Origin: CAZRGV01 sp964599655
Lineage (GTDB): Bacteria; Planctomycetota; Planctomycetia; Isosphaerales; Isosphaeraceae
Assembly (NCBI GenBank): GCA_964599655.1
Contig: CAZRGV010000062.1
Location: forward strand, 1-34,930
DNA length: 34,930 nt
Direction of reading: 5' to 3'
The notes beneath the pieces were generated by a model. The model did no database searches. It saw only the letters and a program-made list of their open reading frames with translations, and was not told where the DNA came from. Each line of letters begins with the position of its first letter. Within the stretch, counting starts at the first letter, position 1. This document shows positions 27,946 to 34,058 of the stretch, piece by piece. A program made the translations under genes and the position numbers.

Positions 27946-27973
27946 GTCCAAGTATTTCTCCAATCCAGAACAT

Positions 27974-28005
27974 GTTTCAATCCACACTCTCAGGAGAAGA
28001 GTGAC
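27974..28005 (-). repeat. single diverged CRISPR repeat between cas3 and cas5c
   Basis: It aligns without gaps to the array repeat (32 nt, 24 identical). The eight differences are at repeat positions 4, 8, 9, 11, 13, 14, 16 and 20. In the stem, 4/20 changes from G-C to A-T and 8/16 from C-G to T-A, both compensatory, and 9/15 becomes a U-G wobble. The other three changes are in the loop. The final 12 nt, which include the type I-C crRNA handle, are unchanged. Its orientation is opposite to that of the array. Confidence 0.85.
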
Positions 28006-28056
28006 GCAAGAAGTTTGAGGAAATCACCGAGGAGCGATTGCACCTCGAACGGAACT

Positions 28057-28085
28057 ACGATACCATACCGAGCGGCGGCGGACAA
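28057..28085 (-). promoter_or_regulatory. candidate promoter of the crRNA-like RNA
   Basis: On the minus strand TTGTCC (28085-28080) and TATCGT (28062-28057) are 17 bp apart, each with four of six consensus bases. A start near 28050 would place the repeat about 45 nt into the transcript. Confidence 0.3.
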
Positions 28086-28089
28086 CTCA

Positions 28090-28120
28090 TTCATGTTCTG
28101 TATAGGAGAAAAGCATGGCC
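28090..28120 (+). promoter_or_regulatory. partial protospacer with TTC PAM over the ribosome site and start codon of the small gene
   Basis: TTC (28090-28092) is followed by 28 bases that agree with the minus-strand guide at 22 positions. Guide positions 1-8 (ATGTTCTG) match perfectly; mismatches are at 9, 12, 20, 21, 23 and 27. Position 12 is one of the every-sixth positions that do not pair in type I Cascade. TTC is the established type I-C PAM and is on the correct side. The site covers AGGAGA (28103-28109 region) and the ATG at 28115. Cascade bound here would block transcription of the small gene and, through it, cas5c onward. Confidence 0.6.
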
Positions 28121-28417
28121 ATCGCCCACTACATCGAGATCGCGGCTGGACTTCTTGCCGAATCCAAGTATCCGCTCGATCGATTACCGTACACAACGAA
28201 CTTCGACGTCCTCTATCAGCGTTTCAATCAACTCAGTGGGAAAGAGCATTCGAAGCATGAGGTCTGGTGGTACCTCCTGGATGCGCGGAAGCGTGGTCGC
28301 AGCCGCTCAGCGCGACGTCGCAGGGGCTCCAATTGCGTCCAGGACGATCGCGGTCGGCCACCCGTGGATCAACGAGATTCGACCATCAGCGGTTCTATCC
28401 GGAGTATCGAGCCATGA
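28115..28417 (+). CDS. Small unknown protein between cas3 and cas5c; candidate target of the crRNA-like RNA
   Basis: This 100-residue protein has a strong ribosome site (AGGAGA, six nucleotides before the ATG). Residues 1-61 look like a folded helical domain: MAIAHYIEIAAGLLAES, then LPYTTNFDVLYQRFNQLSGK and HEVWWYLLDARKRG. This LPYT-x-F-D-x-LY/H...HE-x-W pattern reminds me of small planctomycete proteins without known function, but I cannot name a family. From residue 62 the protein is very rich in Arg and Ser and looks unstructured. A frameshift there is possible, but its stop overlaps the cas5c start (ATGA), which argues that this frame is used. It is the first gene of the cas5c-cas8c-cas7c-cas4-cas1-cas2 run. 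It could be a toxin, a regulator or a leader gene; no function is shown. Confidence 0.65.
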   Translation: MAIAHYIEIAAGLLAESKYPLDRLPYTTNFDVLYQRFNQLSGKEHSKHEVWWYLLDARKRGRSRSARRRRGSNCVQDDRGRPPVDQRDSTISGSIRSIEP

Positions 28418-29070
28418 GTATCCAGTTAAAAGTCTGGGGCGATTTCGCCTGCTTCACGCGTCCCGAGATGAAGGTGGAGCGGGTAAGCTACGACGTCATG
28501 ACGCCTTCGGCGGCGCGCGGGATCATTGAGGCGATCTACTGGAAGCCGGAGATCCGCTGGCAAATCACTCGCGTCCGCGTACTGAAGCCCATCCGCTTCA
28601 CGTCGCTCCGCCGCAACGAGGTCGGCAGCAAGATACCCGCCGGGTCTGTCGCGACCGCCATGAAGAGGGGCCGCGGCGCCCTGGGGATGTATATCGAGGA
28701 CGACCGCCAGCAGCGCGCGGCGACCATCCTGCGCGACGTGGCCTACGTCATCGAGGCTCGTTTCGACATCCTGGGAGGCGAGAACAATGTCGGTAAGCAT
28801 CTCGACCAGTTTAACCGTCGCGCTCGCGACGGCCGCTGTTTTCAGCGGCCGTATCTCGGCTGCCGCGAGTTTCCCGCCGAGTTCGCGCTGGTTGAGGAAG
28901 GCCGGCCGTTACCCGAAGTTCATCCCGATCTCGTGGGCGAGCGTGACCTCGGTTACATGCTCCTCGACATCGATTTCAACGATGGCATGACGCCCCGATT
29001 CTTCCGCGCGTCACTGCGCGACGGCGTCATGGACGTGCCGCTCCTGGGCGAGAAGGGGGTGCGACGATGA
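28414..29070 (+). CDS. cas5c: Cas5c (Cas5d), type I-C crRNA-processing Cascade subunit
   Basis: This 218-residue protein is the endoribonuclease that cuts the repeat hairpin in type I-C (which has no Cas6) and stays on the crRNA 5' handle. MSIQLKVWGDFACFTRPEM and YDVMTPSAARGIIEAIYWKP are the Csd5-type N-terminal blocks, and GCREFPAEF with the C-terminal DLGYMLLDIDF belongs to the second half. It overlaps the upstream small gene by 4 bp (ATGA) and cas8c by 4 bp. GGAG lies about 10 nt upstream. Because Cas5c is also the enzyme expected to process the crRNA-like RNA encoded just upstream, its own level could feed back on that RNA. Confidence 0.95.
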   Translation: MSIQLKVWGDFACFTRPEMKVERVSYDVMTPSAARGIIEAIYWKPEIRWQITRVRVLKPIRFTSLRRNEVGSKIPAGSVATAMKRGRGALGMYIEDDRQQRAATILRDVAYVIEARFDILGGENNVGKHLDQFNRRARDGRCFQRPYLGCREFPAEFALVEEGRPLPEVHPDLVGERDLGYMLLDIDFNDGMTPRFFRASLRDGVMDVPLLGEKGVRR

Positions 29071-30857
29071 CACAGCCCACCAGCGGTCTCCTGCCCGCGC
29101 TGATCGGCTACTACGAACGGCTTGAGAACGACCCCGACCAGATCGTGGCTGGGTTCGGATTCTCGGTTGAGAAGATTCATTTTTGTGTCGTCCTGGAACC
29201 GGATGGGACCCTGTTCGACTTCGTCGATATCCGGGATCGCAACGACCGCGGGAAGCCGATCCCCAGGGCCTTGCTCGTCCCCGATAGCGGCGGCCGGTCC
29301 GGTACCGGCCTCAAGCCGTGCTTCTGCTGGGACAACACGGGCTATGTCCTGGGCCGCGACAACAAGGGTAATCCCGCTCGTGCGGCCGAGATGTTCGCCG
29401 CGTTTCGTGCGCTCCATCTGTCGTTCCGCGCCGATCTGGCAAGCGATGCAGGATTCACCGCGCTTTGTAGGTTCCTCGAACGTTGGAACCCCGCCGAGGC
29501 CGAGAATCTGCCAAGCTGGGAAGAGGCCGCCGGCCTCAACGTGGTCTTCAAGCTTCGCGCCCGAGAGGGTTACATCCATGAGAGCGAGGCGGTCCGGGCG
29601 TCCTGGTCGCGTCGCGTGGCCAGGCCGAGCGAGGAGGGCGATCCGATCTTCGGTTTCTCCCTAGTCGATGGAACGGAGCAGGAGCTGGCTCGGCTTCACC
29701 CGCTACTGAGTGGGGTCTCCGGGGCCAATACCTCCGGCGCCGCCCTGGTCTCCTTCAACAAGGATGCGTTCGAGAGCTATGGCAAGTCCCAGAGCTACAA
29801 CGCCCCGGTTGGCACGCTCGACGCCTTCCGCTACACCACGGCCCTCAATCGCCTGCTCGCCGATAACGCGCGTCGGATCCGCATCGGCGATGCCACCGTC
29901 GTGTTCTGGTCGGACCGAGCCCAAGGGGCGGACGCCGAGGCGATGTTCCGGGAGATCTTCGGCGAGGAAAGCGCCGGGGACGAACCAGCGGAGCACGAGG
30001 TAACGGTCCAGCGTGTTCGATCGTTCCTGGACTCCGCGAAGCTCGGTCTCCTCTCGGATCGGGTTCAAGATCCGGACGCTCCGTTCTACGTTCTTGGCCT
30101 CTCCCCCAACGCGGCCCGCCTCAATGTGCGCTTCTGGCTAACGGGCACCGTGCGGCAGTTCGCCGAGAGGCTGGCGAAGCACGTCGAGCACCTGGAGATG
30201 ACCGGAGCTCGACCGGACGACCCACCCCTCGTCATCCGCCGCTTGCTCCTGGAAACGGCCCGGGAACCGAAGGACATCGCACCCCAATTGGCCGGTGAGG
30301 TCGCCCGGGCGGTGCTTGGGGGGCTGCCCTACCCGCAAGCACTCTTCAACGCGGTCGTGCGCCGGGTCCGCGCTGACTCGGACGTAAACCACCGCAGGGC
30401 TGCAATCCTGAAGGCCTATCTCAAACGCAATCGAGGAAAGGAGGTGCCTGTGGCGCTCAACAAGGACCATCCCGATGAGGCGTACCAGCTCGGACGGCTC
30501 TTCGCGGCGCTCGAATTCGCTCAGAAGAATGCCCTGGGCCCCATCAACCGATCGATCAAGGACTCTTACTTCGGCGCCGCGGCCGCGACCCCCGCGACTG
30601 TGTTCCCCCGGCTGATGCGGCTCCACCAGCACCATCTCGAGAAACTACCCACGAGCGGAGAGGAGGCGAAGCGCGAGAAAAAACGGACCAAGGGTTTCTT
30701 CGAACGCCTCGTCCAGGAAATCTGCGGTCATATCACCCGGTTTCCGTCTCACTTGCCGCTCGAGTCACAGGGGCTCTTCCATATCGCCTACTACCATCAA
30801 CACCAGGATTTCTTCACGAAGAAGACCGACAACGACCAGGAGACGACCAATGAGTGA
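29067..30857 (+). CDS. cas8c: Cas8c (Csd1), type I-C Cascade large subunit
   Basis: This large subunit has 596 residues, normal for Csd1. It recognises the PAM and starts target DNA opening. The N terminus LLPALIGYYERLENDP, the middle NAPVGTLDAFRYTTALNRLL and VVFWSDRA, and FYVLGLSPNAARLNVRFW are characteristic Csd1 blocks. The start ATG overlaps the cas5c stop by 4 bp, and the end overlaps cas7c by 8 bp, so translation is coupled. In type I-C, an internal start in this gene usually also yields the small subunit Cas11; an internal site for that near the 3' part (such as at the AGGAGGTG near 30438) is plausible but not proven. Confidence 0.95.
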   Translation: MTQPTSGLLPALIGYYERLENDPDQIVAGFGFSVEKIHFCVVLEPDGTLFDFVDIRDRNDRGKPIPRALLVPDSGGRSGTGLKPCFCWDNTGYVLGRDNKGNPARAAEMFAAFRALHLSFRADLASDAGFTALCRFLERWNPAEAENLPSWEEAAGLNVVFKLRAREGYIHESEAVRASWSRRVARPSEEGDPIFGFSLVDGTEQELARLHPLLSGVSGANTSGAALVSFNKDAFESYGKSQSYNAPVGTLDAFRYTTALNRLLADNARRIRIGDATVVFWSDRAQGADAEAMFREIFGEESAGDEPAEHEVTVQRVRSFLDSAKLGLLSDRVQDPDAPFYVLGLSPNAARLNVRFWLTGTVRQFAERLAKHVEHLEMTGARPDDPPLVIRRLLLETAREPKDIAPQLAGEVARAVLGGLPYPQALFNAVVRRVRADSDVNHRRAAILKAYLKRNRGKEVPVALNKDHPDEAYQLGRLFAALEFAQKNALGPINRSIKDSYFGAAAATPATVFPRLMRLHQHHLEKLPTSGEEAKREKKRTKGFFERLVQEICGHITRFPSHLPLESQGLFHIAYYHQHQDFFTKKTDNDQETTNE

Positions 30858-31809
30858 CCAGGACAAAGATCGCCAGGCGGTCAAGAACCGCTATGATTTC
30901 GTCTACTTCTTTGATATCACCGACGGCAACCCGAACGGCGACCCCGACTCCGGAAATCTGCCGCGCCTCGATCCGGAGACCGGCCAGGGCCTCGTCACCG
31001 ACGTCTGCCTCAAGCGCAAGATCCGCAACTTTGTCGGTCTGGCGCGGGACGAGCAGCCGCCCTATGAGATCTACGTCAAGGAGAAGGCGATCCTCAATCA
31101 GCAACACGAACGAGCCTATCAGGCGCTAAAGATCGACCCCAAGAAGCGTTCGTCGAAGGGCAAAGACAAGGCCGAGGAAGATCGCCGTCTGACTCGTTGG
31201 ATGTGCGAGAATTTCTTTGACGTCCGCGCCTTCGGAGCCGTCATGACGACCGAGGTCAACTGCGGCCAGGTCCGCGGTCCGGTTCAACTTGGCCTCGCAC
31301 GTTCGGTCCATCCGATCATCAGTCATGAACATGCGGTGACGCGATGCGCCGTGACGACCGAGCGGGAAGCCGAGAGCCAGGAGGGCGGCAATCGGACAAT
31401 GGGCCGCAAGTTCAGCGTGCCCTACGCCCTCTACCGGGTCCACGGCTATATCAATTCCAACCTCGCGAGCGGACCGAACGGGACGGGCTTCTCCGAGGAC
31501 GATCTGAACCTCCTCAAGCGCGCGCTCGACCAGATGTTCGAGTTCGACAAGTCGGCCGCGCGGGCCAACATGCGGCCCGTCGCCTGCATCGCCTTCCGTC
31601 ACGAGAGTTCTCTGGGTAACGCCCGGGCCGACAAGCTGTTCGCTCGCGTGCGGTGCCGGCCCAAAGCTGGGGTTCAGCCGCTTCCGGGCGACTCGGACGG
31701 CCCGGACGTGGGCCGTCCCCCTCGGTCGTTCGACGATTACGAATTAACCGTCGAAGAGGAAAACCTCCCCGAGGGAGTGACCATCGAACGTTGGATCGAG
31801 TGGTCTTAA
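30850..31809 (+). CDS. cas7c: Cas7c (Csd2), type I-C Cascade backbone subunit
   Basis: This 319-residue RAMP protein polymerises along the crRNA spacer. It has YFFDITDGNPNGDPDSGNLP near residues 17-36, the hallmark Csd2 N-terminal block, then LVTDVCLKRKIRNFV. RAFGAVM and GPVQLGLARSVHPI follow in the middle. Its ATG lies inside the end of cas8c (8-bp overlap), and cas4 starts 4 bp after its stop. It is the most conserved part of the effector complex here and strongly supports subtype I-C. Confidence 0.96.
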   Translation: MSDQDKDRQAVKNRYDFVYFFDITDGNPNGDPDSGNLPRLDPETGQGLVTDVCLKRKIRNFVGLARDEQPPYEIYVKEKAILNQQHERAYQALKIDPKKRSSKGKDKAEEDRRLTRWMCENFFDVRAFGAVMTTEVNCGQVRGPVQLGLARSVHPIISHEHAVTRCAVTTEREAESQEGGNRTMGRKFSVPYALYRVHGYINSNLASGPNGTGFSEDDLNLLKRALDQMFEFDKSAARANMRPVACIAFRHESSLGNARADKLFARVRCRPKAGVQPLPGDSDGPDVGRPPRSFDDYELTVEEENLPEGVTIERWIEWS

Positions 31810-31813
31810 GATC

Positions 31814-32470
31814 ATGCCCTACTCTGAGGCCGACCTCCTCCCGATTTCCGCTCTTCAGCACCTGCTCTACTGTGAGCGCCAGTGCGCGCTCATCCACATC
31901 GAGCGGCAGTGGGCGGAGAATCGCTTCACCGCCGAGGGGAACATCCTCCACAAGAAGGCCCACGGCGGGAAATCAACCACCAGGCCCCAAGCCCGCACCC
32001 TGCGGGCTGTTCCCCTGCGCAGCGAGGAGCTCGGCCTCTGCGGCATCGCCGACGTCGTCCAACAGAGGCGCGGCGAGCCGCCCCTTCCCGTGGAATACAA
32101 GCGCGGCCGGGCCAAGAAGAACGACTGTGACCGCGTCCAGCTCTGCGCGCAGGCCCTCTGTCTCGAGGAAATGACCGGGCGTTCCGTTCCGCGCGGCGAA
32201 CTCTTCTACGGCAAGATTCGACGGCGCGTCGTCGTCGAAATGTCTCCCGAGCTCCGGCAGCTCACCATCGCCACCGCCGCGCGTCTTCACGGCTTGCTCC
32301 GGAATCATCGCACGCCGCCCGCCGAACCCGGACCCAAGTGCGATCGCTGCTCACTCAAGGCCCTCTGCCTCCCCCGCCTCGGGCGCCTCGGCTCCGCTCG
32401 CGGTGCGTTCGATCGCCTCCTCGGTAGCATCGTACCGAGCTCGACCGTCCTGGGACCTATCGACTCATGA
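31814..32470 (+). CDS. cas4: Cas4 exonuclease of spacer acquisition
   Basis: This 218-residue RecB-like nuclease trims prespacers and checks the PAM together with Cas1-Cas2. Iron-sulfur ligands are C20 (LLYCERQ) and C176, C179, C185 (KCDRCSLKALC). Nuclease residues are H46 (LHKKAH), D80 (GIADVV), E94 and K96 (EYKRG). It begins 4 bp after cas7c and overlaps cas1 by 4 bp (ATGA), the usual type I-C order. Confidence 0.95.
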   Translation: MPYSEADLLPISALQHLLYCERQCALIHIERQWAENRFTAEGNILHKKAHGGKSTTRPQARTLRAVPLRSEELGLCGIADVVQQRRGEPPLPVEYKRGRAKKNDCDRVQLCAQALCLEEMTGRSVPRGELFYGKIRRRVVVEMSPELRQLTIATAARLHGLLRNHRTPPAEPGPKCDRCSLKALCLPRLGRLGSARGAFDRLLGSIVPSSTVLGPIDS

Positions 32471-33510
32471 AAACTCACCTCAATACGCTCTATATCACCA
32501 CCCAGGGCGCCTACCTCGCCAAGCGGGGCGAGACCGTTCAGGTCCGCGTCGAGGGCAAGGTCCGCGCCCAGTTGCCCCTTCATAACCTGGAGAGCATCGT
32601 TTGCTTTGGCCGTGTCGGCTGCTCTCCCGCCCTCCTCGGCGCCTGTGCCGACCACGGCGTCGCCGTCTCCCTCTTCACCGAACGCGGACGTTACCTCGCC
32701 TCCGTGCGCGGTTTCTCTCACGGCAACGTCCTCGTGCGTCGCCGGCAATACAGCCTGGCCGACGACCCCGCCATCGCCCTGGCCGTCGCCCGCCGCATCG
32801 TTCTGGCCAAGGTCGCCAACTCGCGAAGCGTCCTGCTTCGCGCCGCCCGAGACGCCGGTGATCATCCCGAGCGCGCCGCCGACCTCGAGCGCGCCGCCAC
32901 CCGTCTCGCCGCGACCGTCCACGAGCTGCGCCGGGCGGAGACTCTCGATTCCGTTCGCGGTCTGGAGGGCGAGGCTGCCACCCACTACTTTGGAGCCTTC
33001 GACTCCCTGCTGAGCCCCTCGGCCGCGCCCGAGGCCTTTCGATTCACCAGGCGCAGTCGTCGGCCCCCCCTCGACCCGATCAACGCCCTGATCTCCTTCC
33101 TCTACACCCTGCTCTTGCACGACGCGCGTTCCGCCTGCGAGGCCGTCGGCCTCGACGCCTGCGTCGGCTTCCTCCACGCCGACCGCCCCGGCAAGCCCAG
33201 CCTCGCCCTCGACATCATGGAAGAGCTGCGCGCCTACGTCGCCGACCGCCTGGCCTTTTCCCTGATTAATCGCCGACAAATCACGCCCGACGGCTTCCAG
33301 TGCCTCGACAACGGCGCCATCACCATGGACGACACGACCCGGAAAACCGTCCTCACGGCCTATCAACAGCGTAAGCGCGAAACGCTCACCCATCCCTTCC
33401 TTGAGGAGTCGACAACGGTGGGGATGCTCCCCCACCTCCAGGCCCTGCTCATGGTCCGCTGGATCCGCGGTGACCTTGATGCCTATCCGCCGTTCCTCTG
33501 GAAGGGCTGA
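32467..33510 (+). CDS. cas1: Cas1 integrase (type I-C)
   Basis: This 347-residue integrase inserts new spacers at the leader end. Catalytic residues are E167 (GLEGEAATHYF), H237 (GFLHADRPGKP) and D249 with E252 (LALDIMEELR). The N terminus NTLYITTQGAYLAKRGE is typical of type I-C Cas1. Its start overlaps the cas4 stop. The long minus-strand frame opposite (32305-33435) is a GC-rich shadow. Confidence 0.96.
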   Translation: MKTHLNTLYITTQGAYLAKRGETVQVRVEGKVRAQLPLHNLESIVCFGRVGCSPALLGACADHGVAVSLFTERGRYLASVRGFSHGNVLVRRRQYSLADDPAIALAVARRIVLAKVANSRSVLLRAARDAGDHPERAADLERAATRLAATVHELRRAETLDSVRGLEGEAATHYFGAFDSLLSPSAAPEAFRFTRRSRRPPLDPINALISFLYTLLLHDARSACEAVGLDACVGFLHADRPGKPSLALDIMEELRAYVADRLAFSLINRRQITPDGFQCLDNGAITMDDTTRKTVLTAYQQRKRETLTHPFLEESTTVGMLPHLQALLMVRWIRGDLDAYPPFLWKG

Positions 33511-33590
33511 GACGAGCCGGCTTCGATAGGCGCCCGTCCTGCTTAGTCCGTTTCACTTTCGGAAGATCCCTGGCTCTTGGCGGCCGCACC

Positions 33591-33881
33591 ATGTATATGC
33601 TCGTTACGTACGATGTCCGGACGGACTCGCCCTCAGGCAAGCGACGGTTGCGCCTCCTGGCGCGGGCTTGCCTCGACTATGGCCAACGTGTCCAATTCTC
33701 CGTGTTCGAGCTGAAGGTCGATCCGGCCCAATGGACCACCTGCCGCGACAGGCTCCTCTCGATCATCGATCCCGAGCAGGACAGCCTTCGCTTCTATCAC
33801 CTGGGCTCGCACTGGGAGAATCGAGCTGAACATCACGGTGTGAAGCCCGGCTATGACCTAGAAGGCCCCCTCATCGTCTGA
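33591..33881 (+). CDS. cas2: Cas2 (type I-C)
   Basis: This 96-residue protein bridges two Cas1 dimers in the acquisition complex. It begins MYMLVTYDVRTDSPSGKRRL, with Asp8 at the ferredoxin-fold position, and continues RVQFSVFELKVD and LRFYHLG. ATG at 33591 is chosen; ATG at 33597 is also possible. It is separated from cas1 by 80 bp, wider than the other junctions, and is followed by the leader. Confidence 0.94.
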   Translation: MYMLVTYDVRTDSPSGKRRLRLLARACLDYGQRVQFSVFELKVDPAQWTTCRDRLLSIIDPEQDSLRFYHLGSHWENRAEHHGVKPGYDLEGPLIV

Positions 33882-34058
33882 CGCGGACCCCAAGCGCGCA
33901 TTGCTTGCCCGTCTGGTTCGCGATCACCGTAACTCTCTTTGGCAATGCGAATTCGGTTACTCAAGCATCTCACCCCCGAGAGATGCTCCCCGCGAACCCG
34001 CGCGGTTCGCGAATCCCGCCTCCGAAGTTGTTCGCCAGGAAGAATTTGAGGGGGCGGA
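33882..34058 (+). promoter_or_regulatory. CRISPR leader with two hairpins
   Basis: This is 177 bp between cas2 and the first repeat. GCATCTC (33965-33971) pairs with GAGATGC (33980-33986), and CGCGAACC (33991-33998) pairs with GGTTCGCG (34004-34011). The array promoter and acquisition signals should lie here; no clear sigma-70 pair was identified. Confidence 0.7.

Larger units (their letters stand above)
27918..28005 (-). ncRNA. crRNA-like regulatory RNA (CreA/CreR-type candidate) inside the type I-C cas locus
   Basis: Reading down from 28005: a diverged 32-nt CRISPR repeat, then a 28-nt guide-like stretch (27973 to 27946, starting ATGTTCTG), then a 12-bp hairpin with UUCG loop. The repeat keeps the 3' handle GTGGATTGAAAC of the array repeat and the hairpin stem, so Cas5c should still process it. 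The guide matches 22 of 28 bases at 28093-28120, over the ribosome site and start codon of the neighbouring gene, with TTC next to the seed end. Known CreA and CreR RNAs are of this kind: degenerate repeat, partial match and self-repression through Cascade. Transcription and function are inferred. A decayed single repeat from an old array is the main alternative, but it does not explain the match. Confidence 0.6.

Noticed and set aside
27974..28005. The lone repeat as a second functional CRISPR array
   Set aside because: No second repeat is found within one or two spacer lengths on either side, so it cannot be a normal array.
32305..33435. 376-residue minus-strand open frame opposite cas1
   Set aside because: It is antisense to a complete Cas1 with catalytic residues and is a composition shadow.
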